Assembly (NCBI GenBank): GCA_903945325.1
Contig: CAJAVE010000022.1
Span: 1-43,763, forward strand
Length of the DNA stretch: 43,763 nucleotides
Direction of reading: 5' to 3'
Origin: an uncultured beta proteobacterium
GTDB lineage: Bacteria; Pseudomonadota; Gammaproteobacteria; Burkholderiales; Burkholderiaceae_C
Shown here: positions 16,786 to 25,491 of the stretch, piece after piece
Layout of the letters: each line of letters starts with the position of its first letter
How positions within the stretch are numbered: the first letter of the stretch is position 1
Notes under the pieces: generated by a model
Seen by the model: only the letters and a program-made list of their open reading frames with translations
Database searches by the model: none
Told to the model about the DNA's origin: nothing
Made by a program: the position numbers and the translations under genes

Positions 16786-18654
16786 ATGGGTGATATTGAA
16801 AAACTAGGCAGATACGACATTATTCGCGTGCTGGGAAAAGGCGCGATGGGCGTCGTCTATGAAGGGCGCGACCCCAACCTGGACCGCGTGGTGGCCATTA
16901 AGACCATACGTGTGCAGACCCTGACGCCTGAGGCGGCCCTGGAGTATGAAGGGCGCTTTCGCACTGAAGCACGCTCGGCCGCACGGCTACATCACCCCAA
17001 CATCGTTAGCGTTTTTGATTCGGGCCAAGATGACGGAATTGCCTACCTGGTCATGGAATTCATTCAGGGGGAAGACCTTAAGCAGCATTTGGAGTGCGGC
17101 GCGCGGTTTTCGGTGCGGTCTTCCATTGTCATGCTGCATGAACTGCTGATGGCGCTGGACCACGCACACCGGCAAAACGTGGTGCATCGGGATATCAAAC
17201 CTGCCAATATGATGATGGAGGTGACTGGCCGAATCAAGTTGACAGATTTTGGCGTTGCCCGCATTCAGGAGCCCAATGAGACCAACCTGACCCAAGTGGG
17301 GGGAGCGGTGGGTACTCCCAAATATATGTCCCCTGAGCAGGCCAAGGGTTTGCGCGGGGACTCGCGCTCCGATGTATTTTCGGCCGCTGTAGTGTTGTAC
17401 GAGTTGTTGACCGGTACCTTGCCCTTCAATGGTGAAAACCAGTTTGTAGTGATTCACCAGATTGTTGGCCATGAGCCCACAGCGCCCAGTAGCCTCAACC
17501 CAGAGGTACCCATCGCGATGGACGATGTCATTGCCCGGGCTATGGCCAAAAACCCTGATGAACGGTACGCAACTGCACGTGATTTTGCAGTGGCCCTGCG
17601 CGCAGTGGCGCAGCAAATGAATGCGACGACTGGTAGCTTCGGCGCCGATGTAGGTGCAGAGCTTGGCCAGTTTCTTGCCAATCGGCCTGCGCTGGCACCG
17701 GCATCGTTGCGCGACGGTTCCAGTACCGGCATATTTGCGCCCAGCCTGGAAGTGGCGCTGAACTCGACCGTTAACCATGAGGCGGAGCTGGGTGCCTGGA
17801 GTGCGGTCAGGGAATCCACCGATCCCCAGGATTTTTTAAGTTTTCTTTTGAGTTTCCCCGCAGGCATTTACGCCCGTCGTGCCCAAGACCGTGTGTACCA
17901 GCTCGGAGCGGGCCCTGCTTTGCAAGGTGCCGAAACGCAGCCGCATTACCGAGCGCTGGCAAGGGATTCAACGTTTCAATCAACGGTAGGCGTCGGCGTG
18001 GCGACCCTCCCTCCGCTATCGCCAGACAACACGACGCCGGCCAATCGGGCGGTTGTTCCTGCTACTGCCCCGGTATCGGCCATGCCCGACACCGTAGCGA
18101 AAACGCGGATTGCCGGATTTTTGATTGCAGGCGGGAGTCTGTTGGTTGGCGCTATTGCTCTGTTCCTGATTTTTAAACCCGAGGTTTCGGAGCGCCAGTA
18201 CCCGAGCCCTACAGTGGCACTTGAAGACGCTGCCTTGACTGCAGCTGCTTTGCCGTCCGAGCCCCTTGTACATCTGCCCTCTGCGCCTGTAGCAACCCCA
18301 CCCGTAGGGGTGGCTGCCTCGCCACCTCAAATGGGCGTATCGAAGTCCGTCATCAAATCCAAGGTGCAGAGCATCGTCGCTTCGGCCCCGTTGGAGCATG
18401 CTTCAACAGCGGTTCGGCCAGCGCCTGTTCAGGTAAGCCAGCGAGAGGCCGTTCCCGCAGTAGCGGCGCAAGTTCACGGTCAAGCCCAGGGACCATCCCA
18501 GCCAGGGCAGGTATGTGCAGACCGGGTGTTTATTTTCAAAATAGCATGCCTTGCCGAACAGTGCATGACCGACCGTTACCAGAATACCTCAGAGTGCATC
18601 CGTTTCAAGGATATGGAAAGAGAACGGGAAGAGCAGCGCAACAGTCGACGGTGA
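16786..18654 (+). CDS. Transmembrane Hanks-type Ser/Thr protein kinase
   Basis: A kinase of about 622 residues. The catalytic domain (about 9-280) has the glycine loop LGKGAMGVVYEG, catalytic K39 in VVAIK, VVHRDIKPANMM, LTDFGVAR and GTPKYMSPEQA, so it is an RD kinase with all key residues. A long linker follows, then one transmembrane helix (IAGFLIAGGSLLVGAIALFLIF), a proline/alanine-rich stretch and a periplasmic C-terminus with four cysteines in the last 50 residues. The ATG at 16786 is used; a TTG at 16780 with AAGGGG 7 nt upstream and a GTG at 16747 are alternatives. Divergence from the FHA-cyclase suggests a phosphorylation partner. The periplasmic cysteine-rich tail is an unusual sensor part. 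Confidence 0.88.
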   Translation: MGDIEKLGRYDIIRVLGKGAMGVVYEGRDPNLDRVVAIKTIRVQTLTPEAALEYEGRFRTEARSAARLHHPNIVSVFDSGQDDGIAYLVMEFIQGEDLKQHLECGARFSVRSSIVMLHELLMALDHAHRQNVVHRDIKPANMMMEVTGRIKLTDFGVARIQEPNETNLTQVGGAVGTPKYMSPEQAKGLRGDSRSDVFSAAVVLYELLTGTLPFNGENQFVVIHQIVGHEPTAPSSLNPEVPIAMDDVIARAMAKNPDERYATARDFAVALRAVAQQMNATTGSFGADVGAELGQFLANRPALAPASLRDGSSTGIFAPSLEVALNSTVNHEAELGAWSAVRESTDPQDFLSFLLSFPAGIYARRAQDRVYQLGAGPALQGAETQPHYRALARDSTFQSTVGVGVATLPPLSPDNTTPANRAVVPATAPVSAMPDTVAKTRIAGFLIAGGSLLVGAIALFLIFKPEVSERQYPSPTVALEDAALTAAALPSEPLVHLPSAPVATPPVGVAASPPQMGVSKSVIKSKVQSIVASAPLEHASTAVRPAPVQVSQREAVPAVAAQVHGQAQGPSQPGQVCADRVFIFKIACLAEQCMTDRYQNTSECIRFKDMEREREEQRNSRR

Positions 18655-18739
18655 CTTTGCCGTGGCTCCGCGCCAGGACGATAGAGGCTTTGTGGCACAC
18701 TGGTATGGGAGTCAGTATTTGTTGACAGGAGACAATTGA

Positions 18740-19228
18740 GTGAACATAAAAAGTCAAAAAGACTTCTTTTCTGGCCTGATGTTTATGGTGGTTGGCGTTG
18801 GGTTTGCTTGGGGTGCCAGCGGTTACACCATTGGGACTGGTGCACGGATGGGGCCAGGCTACTTCCCTCTGGCATTGGGCGTGTTGCTGACAGTATTGGG
18901 CGGTGTGATTACCTTCAAAGCGCTGGTGGTCGAAACCTTTGATGGTGACAAGATTGGTGCCTTTGCCTGGAAGCCGCTGGTCTTCATCATTTTGGCCAAT
19001 CTGGTGTTTGGTGCCATGATTGGTGGCCTTCCCCGTATCCATTTGCCGCCAATGGGGTTGATTGCAGGGATCTACGCGCTGACGTTTATTGCCTGTCTGG
19101 CCGGAGATCGATTCAATCTCAAAGAAGCGATTGTGTTGGCGACCATTCTGGCCGTCATGAGCTACTTTGCCTTCATCAAATTGCTCAATTTGCAGTTTCC
19201 TGTTTGGCCAGCGTTTCTCACTGCCTGA
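18740..19228 (+). CDS. tctB: Tripartite tricarboxylate transporter small membrane subunit TctB
   Basis: A 162-residue membrane protein with four hydrophobic helices and the GARMGPGYFPLALG motif typical of TctB. It is the small membrane subunit of a secondary, periplasmic-binding-protein-dependent carboxylate importer. GTG start with AGGAGA about 8 nt upstream. It precedes tctA by 11 bp. No tctC binding-protein gene is adjacent, so the binding protein and hence the substrate are supplied from elsewhere. Confidence 0.88.
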   Translation: MNIKSQKDFFSGLMFMVVGVGFAWGASGYTIGTGARMGPGYFPLALGVLLTVLGGVITFKALVVETFDGDKIGAFAWKPLVFIILANLVFGAMIGGLPRIHLPPMGLIAGIYALTFIACLAGDRFNLKEAIVLATILAVMSYFAFIKLLNLQFPVWPAFLTA

Positions 19229-19239
19229 TCGGGATATTC

Positions 19240-20751
19240 ATGGATTTATTCAACAATCTCGCGCTGGGTTTTGGTGTCGCTTTCACTCTGCAGAACCTGA
19301 TGTATGCCTTTATTGGGTGCCTGTTGGGAACGGTCATCGGCGTGCTGCCCGGTATTGGCCCACTGGCGACTATCGCCATGCTCTTGCCTGCCACCTATGC
19401 GCTGCCACCGGTTGCTGCATTGATCATGTTGGCCGGCATCTATTACGGCGCGCAATACGGCGGCTCCACCACCGCCATTCTGGTCAATTTACCCGGTGAA
19501 TCCTCGTCGGTCGTGACCGTCATTGATGGCTACCAGATGGCCCGCAGCGGTCGGGCAGGCCCAGCTTTGGCCGCGGCTGGTTTGGGGTCCTTTTTTGCGG
19601 GTTGTGTGGGTACGCTGATTCTGGCCGCGTTTGCCGCGCCATTGACTGAGCTGGCTTTCAAGTTTGGCCCGGCAGAATATTTTTCCTTGATGATTCTGGG
19701 TTTGATTGGCGCTGTGGTGCTGGCGTCGGGCTCACTGATCAAAGCGATTGCCATGATCGTTCTGGGGCTGCTGCTCGGGATGATGGGCACTGACGTTAAC
19801 TCGGGCGTGGCCCGATTCAGTTTTGACATACCGGAGTTGACTGACGGCATTGGATTCATCGTGATTGCCATGGGTGTATTCGGTTATGGCGAGATCATCA
19901 GCAATCTGGGCAAGCACGAGAGTGAGCGCCAGGTGTTCACCGCAAATGTCACCGGTTTGATGCCGACCAAGGAGGATTTTCGGCGCATGATTCCAGCCGT
20001 GTTGCGTGGTACGGCGCTGGGCTCGCTGTTGGGCATTCTGCCGGGTGGCGGTGCGGTCATGGCCGCATTTGCCGCCTACACGCTGGAGAAAAAAACCAGG
20101 CTGGAGCCCGGAGAGGTGCCGTTTGGAAAAGGCAATATCCGTGGCGTAGCGGCACCCGAGGCAGCCAATAACGCAGGTGCGCAAACGTCCTTCATTCCGT
20201 TGCTGACCCTGGGCATTCCGCCGAACGCCGTGATGGCGCTGATGGTGGGCGCCATGACCATTCACAACATCCAGCCCGGTCCTCAGGTCATGACCAGCAA
20301 CCCCGAGTTATTTTGGGGTCTGATCGCCTCCATGTGGATTGGTAACTTGATGCTGATCATTTTGAATTTGCCTTTGATCGGCATCTGGATCAGACTGCTG
20401 AGCGTTCCCTATCGCTGGCTGTTTCCGTCGATTGTGCTGTTCTGTTCCATCGGTGTGTATTCCACCAATAACAGTACTTTTGACATCTGGATGGTGGGCC
20501 TCTTTGGACTCATCGGTTACTTGTTCATCAAGCTGGGCACCGAGCCTGCGCCATTGTTGCTTGGATTCATTCTGGGCCCGATGATGGAGGAGTACTTGCG
20601 AAGGGCGCTGCTACTTTCGCGTGGGGACTGGAGTGTGTTCGTAACCCGTCCGATTTCCGCAGGCTTGCTTGCTGGTGCTGTGCTTCTGCTGGTCATCGTG
20701 CTGATGCCGTCGGTCAAATCCAAACGCGAAGAGGCATTTGTTGAGGATTGA
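19240..20751 (+). CDS. tctA: Tripartite tricarboxylate transporter large subunit TctA
   Basis: A 503-residue integral membrane protein with about twelve helices. Typical TctA signatures are GVLPGIGPLATIAMLLP, YYGAQYGGSTTAILVNLPGE, then GILPGGGAVMAAFAAY and APEAANNAGAQ. The ATG at 19240 is chosen over an upstream in-frame ATG at 19204 that would fall inside tctB. TctA does the ion-driven substrate translocation. The missing tctC makes the substrate unassignable. Confidence 0.92.
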   Translation: MDLFNNLALGFGVAFTLQNLMYAFIGCLLGTVIGVLPGIGPLATIAMLLPATYALPPVAALIMLAGIYYGAQYGGSTTAILVNLPGESSSVVTVIDGYQMARSGRAGPALAAAGLGSFFAGCVGTLILAAFAAPLTELAFKFGPAEYFSLMILGLIGAVVLASGSLIKAIAMIVLGLLLGMMGTDVNSGVARFSFDIPELTDGIGFIVIAMGVFGYGEIISNLGKHESERQVFTANVTGLMPTKEDFRRMIPAVLRGTALGSLLGILPGGGAVMAAFAAYTLEKKTRLEPGEVPFGKGNIRGVAAPEAANNAGAQTSFIPLLTLGIPPNAVMALMVGAMTIHNIQPGPQVMTSNPELFWGLIASMWIGNLMLIILNLPLIGIWIRLLSVPYRWLFPSIVLFCSIGVYSTNNSTFDIWMVGLFGLIGYLFIKLGTEPAPLLLGFILGPMMEEYLRRALLLSRGDWSVFVTRPISAGLLAGAVLLLVIVLMPSVKSKREEAFVED

Positions 20752-20795
20752 TGTGCTGATGCAGCATCTGCAAACAACGGGACGCAAGCCTGGCC

Positions 20796-20860
20796 ATAGG
20801 TTTTGCCAATCTGATTGATTGGATCAATCAAACCACAAAAGCCCATAGAAGCCCTAAGAT
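20796..20860 (+). promoter_or_regulatory. Candidate OxyR site and -10 box of ahpC
   Basis: Four quarter sites in OxyR spacing start at 20796: ATAG, CAAT, ATTG and CAAA at offsets 0, 11, 22 and 33. Compared with the consensus ATAG/CTAT pairs they match 4, 3, 3 and 2 of 4 bases. A -10 hexamer TAAGAT lies at 20855-20860 with no good -35, and the OxyR-like array ends where a -35 would begin, as expected for an OxyR-activated promoter. The match is partial, so this is a candidate only. Confidence 0.45.
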
Positions 20861-20902
20861 TCACCCTGTTCACTGTAGAACGCAACCAAGAGGATCCCCA
20901 AC

Positions 20903-21466
20903 ATGTCATTGATCAACACCCAAATTCAGCCCTTCAAGAACGAAGCTTTCCACAACGGCAAGTTCGTGACCGTGACCAACGAGACCCTCAAGGGCAAATG
21001 GAACGTGTTCATTTTTATGCCCGCCGCCTTCACGTTCAACTGCCCCACCGAAGTGGAAGATGCAGCCGACAACTACGCAGAATTCCAGAAAGCCGGTGCC
21101 GAGGTTTACATCGTGACCACCGACACGCATTTCGCGCACAAGGTGTGGCATGAGACATCCCCCGCCGTGGGCAAGGCCAAGTTTCCGTTGATTGGCGACC
21201 CCACACACAAGCTCACCCGGGCCTTTGACGTGCACATCGACGAGGATGGCCTGGCGCTGCGCGGCACCTTCGTGATCAACCCCGATGGCGTGATCAAGAC
21301 CATGGAAGTGCACTCCAACGAAATCGCCCGCGATGTCAAGGAAACCCTGCGCAAGCTGAAGGCGGCCCAATACACCGCAGCCCACCCCGGTCAGGTGTGC
21401 CCTGCCAAGTGGAACGAAGGCGCCAAGACCATTACACCGTCCTTGGACCTGGTCGGCAAGATCTAA
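20903..21466 (+). CDS. ahpC: Alkyl hydroperoxide reductase subunit C (peroxiredoxin)
   Basis: A 187-residue typical 2-Cys peroxiredoxin that reduces hydrogen peroxide and organic peroxides in the cytoplasm. The peroxidatic cysteine is in FTFNCPTE (about C47) and the resolving cysteine in PGQVCPAKW (about C166). The GTFVINPDG stretch is also typical. AGAGGATCC lies upstream of the ATG as ribosome site. A terminator follows directly, and ahpF lies about 130 bp downstream with its own leader. Confidence 0.95.
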   Translation: MSLINTQIQPFKNEAFHNGKFVTVTNETLKGKWNVFIFMPAAFTFNCPTEVEDAADNYAEFQKAGAEVYIVTTDTHFAHKVWHETSPAVGKAKFPLIGDPTHKLTRAFDVHIDEDGLALRGTFVINPDGVIKTMEVHSNEIARDVKETLRKLKAAQYTAAHPGQVCPAKWNEGAKTITPSLDLVGKI

Positions 21467-21478
21467 GCAAACGCCCCC

Positions 21479-21525
21479 AGCCGGACAGCGTCAGGGCGCC
21501 CAGCGCCTTGCCGTCCGGCTTTTTT
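21479..21525 (+). terminator. Rho-independent terminator after ahpC
   Basis: AGCCGGAC and GTCCGGCT form an 8-bp GC-rich stem with a GC-rich inner region, followed immediately by a run of T. It lies 12 bp after the ahpC stop and should separate ahpC from ahpF transcription, at least partly. Confidence 0.85.
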
Positions 21526-21538
21526 ATGTGCAAAACAC

Positions 21539-21587
21539 GCTGTAGCCCCCGTGGATCTTGCGCAAGCAGCTATCAAATTTGTAGTAA
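21539..21587 (+). repeat. Dispersed repeat copy between ahpC and ahpF
   Basis: TGTAGCCCCCGTGGATCT, then TGCGCAAGCAGCTATCAAAT and TTGTAGTA is an intergenic copy of the dispersed element. It ends right before the AAAGGAAA ribosome site of ahpF, so it forms most of the ahpF leader. Confidence 0.8.
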
Positions 21588-21599
21588 AAGGAAACCACC

Positions 21600-23156
21600 A
21601 TGCTCGACGAAACACTGAAAGGCCAACTGGCTGCCTACCTGGAGCGCGTGGCGCTGCCGATCGAGATGGTGGCTTCACTGGACGACAGTGAAACCGGCCG
21701 CGAAATGCTGGATCTGTTGCAAACCATTCAAAGTCTGCGCAGCGACAGGATCACCTTGCGTACGGATGGCACCGACTCCCGCAAGCCCTCCTTCACCCTT
21801 CAGCGTGCTGGAACGGCGACCAGTCTGCGCTTTGCCGGTTTGCCGCTGGGCCATGAGTTCACGTCGCTGGTGCTGGCGCTACTGTGGACGGGCGGCCACC
21901 CGCCCAAGGTGGAGGCCGACATCATCGAACAGATCAAAGGGCTGGACGGCGACTTCAATTTTGAGGTCTACATGAGCCTGACCTGCCATAACTGTCCGGA
22001 CGTGGTGCAGGCCCTGAGTCTGATGGCCATCTTCAACCCCAAGGTCAAAACCACGGTAATTGAAGGCGGTGCGTTCCAGAAGGAAGTGACCGAGCGCGAC
22101 ATCATGGCCGTGCCCATGGTGTTTTTGAACGGAGTCATGTTCGGCTCTGGCCGCATGCTGGTGGAAGAGATTCTGGCCAAGATCGATACGGGTGCCGCCG
22201 CCAAGGACGCTGCCAAACTGTCCGAGAAAGAGGCCTTTGATGTGCTCATCGTTGGCGGTGGCCCCGCCGGTGCAGCTGCGGGCGTGTACGCTGCCCGCAA
22301 GGGCATTCGCACCGGCATCGCGGCAGAACGCTTTGGCGGCCAGACCAATGACACGATGGCGATTGAAAACTACATTTCGGTGCTGGAAACCGATGGCCCC
22401 AAGTTTGCTGCGGCACTTGAGGCGCACACCCGCGCCTACGATGTGGACATCATGAACCTGCAACGCGCTGAGCAGTTGATTCCAGCCGCCCAACCCGGCG
22501 GCCTGATCGAGATCAAGCTGACCAACGGCGGCATTCTCAAGAGCAAGACGGTGATCCTGTCCACCGGTGCGCGCTGGCGCAATGTCAATGTGCCTGGCGA
22601 AGCCGAGTACAAAAACAAGGGCGTGGCCTACTGCCCGCACTGCGATGGCCCGTTGTTCAAGGGCAAGGATGTGGCGGTGATTGGTGGTGGCAACTCCGGC
22701 GTGGAGGCTGCGATTGACCTGGCCGGTGTGGTACGCCACGTCACCGTGGTCGAATTCATGACCGAGCTGAAGGCCGATGCAGTGTTGGTCAAGAAGCTGC
22801 ACAGCCTGCCCAACGTGACCGTTCATACAAGTGCACAAACCCTGGAGATAACTGGAGTTGCTGGGCGGGTCAACGGCTTGCGCTATAAAGACCGGGCGAC
22901 CAGCGAAGAGCACACTGTCGCGCTGGAAGGTGTGTTCGTGCAGATCGGCCTGGTCCCCAACACTGAATGGCTCAAGGGCACGCTGGAACTCAGCAAGTTT
23001 GGCGAGATCATCGTCAATGCCAAGGGCGAAACCAACCTGCCCGGCGTGTTTGCCGCGGGCGACTGCACCACGGTGCCCTTCAAGCAGATCGTCATCGCCG
23101 CCGGTGATGGAGCCAAGGCGGCGCTGAGCGCTTTTGACCACCTGATCCGCCACTGA
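21600..23156 (+). CDS. ahpF: Alkyl hydroperoxide reductase subunit F
   Basis: A 518-residue NADH-dependent flavoprotein that reduces AhpC. The N-terminal tandem thioredoxin-like domain carries the CHNC pair ([13 protein letters not shown], about residues 129-132). The thioredoxin-reductase-like part has the FAD motif [10 protein letters not shown], the redox CPHC pair in [13 protein letters not shown], the NADH motif [10 protein letters not shown] and the C-terminal FAD motif [12 protein letters not shown]. Length and order match E. coli AhpF (521 residues). AAAGGAAA precedes the ATG. It follows ahpC but is separated from it by a terminator and a dispersed repeat. Confidence 0.95.
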   Translation: MLDETLKGQLAAYLERVALPIEMVASLDDSETGREMLDLLQTIQSLRSDRITLRTDGTDSRKPSFTLQRAGTATSLRFAGLPLGHEFTSLVLALLWTGGHPPKVEADIIEQIKGLDGDFNFEVYMSLTCHNCPDVVQALSLMAIFNPKVKTTVIEGGAFQKEVTERDIMAVPMVFLNGVMFGSGRMLVEEILAKIDTGAAAKDAAKLSEKEAFDVLIVGGGPAGAAAGVYAARKGIRTGIAAERFGGQTNDTMAIENYISVLETDGPKFAAALEAHTRAYDVDIMNLQRAEQLIPAAQPGGLIEIKLTNGGILKSKTVILSTGARWRNVNVPGEAEYKNKGVAYCPHCDGPLFKGKDVAVIGGGNSGVEAAIDLAGVVRHVTVVEFMTELKADAVLVKKLHSLPNVTVHTSAQTLEITGVAGRVNGLRYKDRATSEEHTVALEGVFVQIGLVPNTEWLKGTLELSKFGEIIVNAKGETNLPGVFAAGDCTTVPFKQIVIAAGDGAKAALSAFDHLIRH

Positions 23157-23166
23157 ATACGCAGCA

Positions 23167-24162
23167 GTGCGCATTTACCTCGCCCCGATGGAGGGGCTTC
23201 TTGATTTTGTCTTGCGTGACATCCTGACGCGCGTCGGCGGAGTGGACCGTTGCGTGTCGGAGTTCATCCGCGTCACGCACACATTGTTGCCCGAACACGT
23301 GTTTTTGCGCGTCATTCCCGAGCTGGCCAATGGGGGCAGCACGCCGTCGGGCGTGCCGGTGCGCGCACAGTTGCTGGGCTCTGACCCGGTGTGCCTGGCA
23401 GAGAATGCGGCCCGCCTGGCCGCCATGGGTCCGCACGGCATTGACCTGAATTTCGGCTGCCCGGCCAAGGTGGTGAACCGCCACGGCGGCGGTGCAGCTT
23501 TGCTGGAAGATCCCGAGTTGCTGACCCGCATTGTGTCCGCCGTGCGCCGTGCGGTGCCGGCCCACATGCCGGTGTCGGCCAAGATGCGTCTGGGCTTCAA
23601 CGACGATGCGCGTGCCGTGGAGTGCGCGCAGGCCCTGGCCGACGGCGGTGCGGACGAGCTGGTGGTGCACGCGCGCACCAAAGCCGATGCGTACCGCCCG
23701 CCCGCTTACTGGGAACGCGTCAACGACATTCGCCTGGGCGTCTCCATTCCCGTGGTTGCCAACGGCGAAATCTGGACGCTGGACGATGCGCGTCGCTGCC
23801 GCCAGGCCTCGGGCTGTACCAGTTTGATGCTGGGGCGCGGCATGGTGACCGACCCCGGCCTTGCACTGGCCATCCGCCGCGCCGATGAGGGTGCGGGTGG
23901 ACCCGAAGTGTCCTGGGAAGAGCTACTGCCGCTGATCGGCACCTTCTGGGTGTTGGTGGTGGAGCGGCTGGAGTTGCGCCAGCAGGCCGGTCGCTTGAAG
24001 CAATGGCTCAATTTTTTGCGCCATCGCTATCCGCAAGCTGAAGTGGCCTATGCTGCACTGCGTACGCTGCACGACCCGCATTCGGTGACACAGTGGATGG
24101 TGGAGCAGGGCGCGTTGGCGTCCGCTGCCGCGATTTCCAGGCATCATCACCAACCAAGGTGA
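23167..24162 (+). CDS. dusC: tRNA-dihydrouridine(16) synthase DusC
   Basis: A 331-residue FMN enzyme that reduces uridine 16 of tRNA. The start RIYLAPMEGLLDFVLRD, LLGSDPVCLAENAARL, the catalytic cysteine in DLNFGCPAKVVNRHGGG, SAKMRLG and LVVHARTK fit DusC rather than DusA or DusB. The GTG at 23167 is 10 bp after the ahpF stop; no strong ribosome site precedes it, so translation may depend on ahpF readthrough. Confidence 0.9.
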   Translation: MRIYLAPMEGLLDFVLRDILTRVGGVDRCVSEFIRVTHTLLPEHVFLRVIPELANGGSTPSGVPVRAQLLGSDPVCLAENAARLAAMGPHGIDLNFGCPAKVVNRHGGGAALLEDPELLTRIVSAVRRAVPAHMPVSAKMRLGFNDDARAVECAQALADGGADELVVHARTKADAYRPPAYWERVNDIRLGVSIPVVANGEIWTLDDARRCRQASGCTSLMLGRGMVTDPGLALAIRRADEGAGGPEVSWEELLPLIGTFWVLVVERLELRQQAGRLKQWLNFLRHRYPQAEVAYAALRTLHDPHSVTQWMVEQGALASAAAISRHHHQPR

Positions 24163-24297
24163 AACCCCCGGATTAAACTCCTCTGACCTTGCTGATTCGC
24201 ACGTCCACGCCACTGCGGCCAAGTGCTTTCGCGTGGTACGTTGCCTTGCACGAGTTATTAGACGTTTTGTCACTGTTTGCGGCGGCAATCACCTTAT

Positions 24298-24981
24298 TTA
24301 CCCGATGTCCAATGCATGTAGAACACGAGCACACAGCTCCTGAGGGGTTCGTGAAATCACGTCTTCAGGTACCTTGAATTTTTTCGTCAAGCGTATGTAG
24401 TCCTCAAAGCCATATGAAACCATAAATGAATGCATTCCTGCAGCCGTGGCAGCGTTGAAATCTTTGTGTTCATCGCCGCACGCAAAAGAACGCGCCGGGT
24501 TAATGTCGAATTTCTTTCTGGTTGTTCTGAAAGTCGAAGTTTTTTCCTGGCCCAACGGCACGTGGGCTATGAAGTCCAACGCGTCGAGGTCAATATCGTG
24601 TCGAGCCAACAACTTGCGAATGGTTAACTCTGGCTCGTTAGTAATGTTGCGAGTGACAATACCAACCCGGATGCCGGGTGCCGAAATGAGGGTGTGAATA
24701 AGGTCGGCGACACCAGGATAGAGTTTCGCGTCATTGCGGTATACGTCGGTGAGCGTGGCCAATATTTTTTTGCGATTCTGGTTGCCCAGTTGCCTCTTCA
24801 AATTCAAAGGAAATTCTTTGAAACCGCCCAAATACTTGAATAGTTTGTGCCGCTTTTGAAATCTTTCCAGATCACCTAGCTCCATACCATGTGTCGAAAA
24901 TGTTTGATCGATCGCTGCATAGGCATCAATGATCGTGCCATCAGCGTCGAAAATTATTAGCCGCTCGCTATTGGTATACAT
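24298..24981 (-). CDS. HAD family hydrolase
   Basis: A 227-residue haloacid dehalogenase-like hydrolase resembling phosphoglycolate phosphatases. Motif I is IIFDADGTIID with nucleophile and acid aspartates, motif II is VGIVTRN, motif III includes the lysine near GQEKTSTF, and motif IV is FACGDEHKDFNAA. A helical cap lies between motifs I and II. The substrate is unknown. It is flanked by long spacers and reads visibly more AT-rich than its neighbours, which hints at more recent arrival. It starts at an ATG with no strong ribosome site. Confidence 0.8.
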   Translation of the reverse strand: MYTNSERLIIFDADGTIIDAYAAIDQTFSTHGMELGDLERFQKRHKLFKYLGGFKEFPLNLKRQLGNQNRKKILATLTDVYRNDAKLYPGVADLIHTLISAPGIRVGIVTRNITNEPELTIRKLLARHDIDLDALDFIAHVPLGQEKTSTFRTTRKKFDINPARSFACGDEHKDFNAATAAGMHSFMVSYGFEDYIRLTKKFKVPEDVISRTPQELCARVLHALDIG

Positions 24982-25248
24982 GAGATTCGCGATGGGTTCG
25001 AGTGGATGCGACAGACCTGCAACCGATTGACTGTGTCACCGACGGAGAGTGTTGGTTTGAAAAAAGTGGGAGCACTAGAGTATGTTTGTGTTGTTCGCCC
25101 AAAATGACACGTTCAAGAGTCCGAAAGGACGCCCAATATTGGCTTAGTGGAGTGTAATTTTGATGTGGCGCAATACTCATGAAATCATCATCAATTGGGT
25201 CATATAGGCGTCACATTCAGTTTTTACATTGATTTGCAAGCTTGCAGG
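24982..25248. other. Gene-free AT-richer spacer
   Basis: No gene can be supported on either strand between the HAD gene and the Mpo1-like fragment. The base composition is richer in A and T than the surroundings. Near 25199-25216 two TGTCA-like half units (GGGTCAT and GCGTCAC) stand 11 bp apart, resembling a weak Pho box in front of the gene fragment; this may be the decayed promoter of the lost gene copy. Confidence 0.4.
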
Positions 25249-25434
25249 CTAGCCCTTGGGGTGGGTGGACTTGCTTTTCGCACCGTGCATCTGTTTTTTA
25301 TCCGCAGCACAGCGTGGGGATTGGCTTGGGCCTGCAAAATTTTGCTGGACCCATTCCACAACGTGGCAATCTACTGGAAATCGCCGTTTGCATTGATGCG
25401 GGGCCAGAGGTATGACCCGCTAACACCATCCTGA
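25249..25434 (+). pseudogene. C-terminal fragment of an Mpo1-like membrane protein gene
   Basis: The translated stretch GVGGLAFRTVHLFF to PFALMRG and its following residues match residues about 142-195 of the intact gene at 28027-28638: 34 of 54 residues are identical in a hand alignment without gaps. The first 140 residues of the family are absent and the upstream sequence is unrelated. It is therefore the remnant of a diverged paralogue, or of an earlier copy, 2.6 kb away from the intact gene and in the same orientation. Confidence 0.75.
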
Positions 25435-25491
25435 TTTTTTGCAGGACGATGCCATGAGGTTGGCGAACCATCATGTCCCGTTGCTGCAACT

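Noticed and set aside
21879-23174. Open frame of 431 codons on the minus strand opposite ahpF.
   Set aside because: Shadow of ahpF, whose redox and nucleotide motifs are all present.
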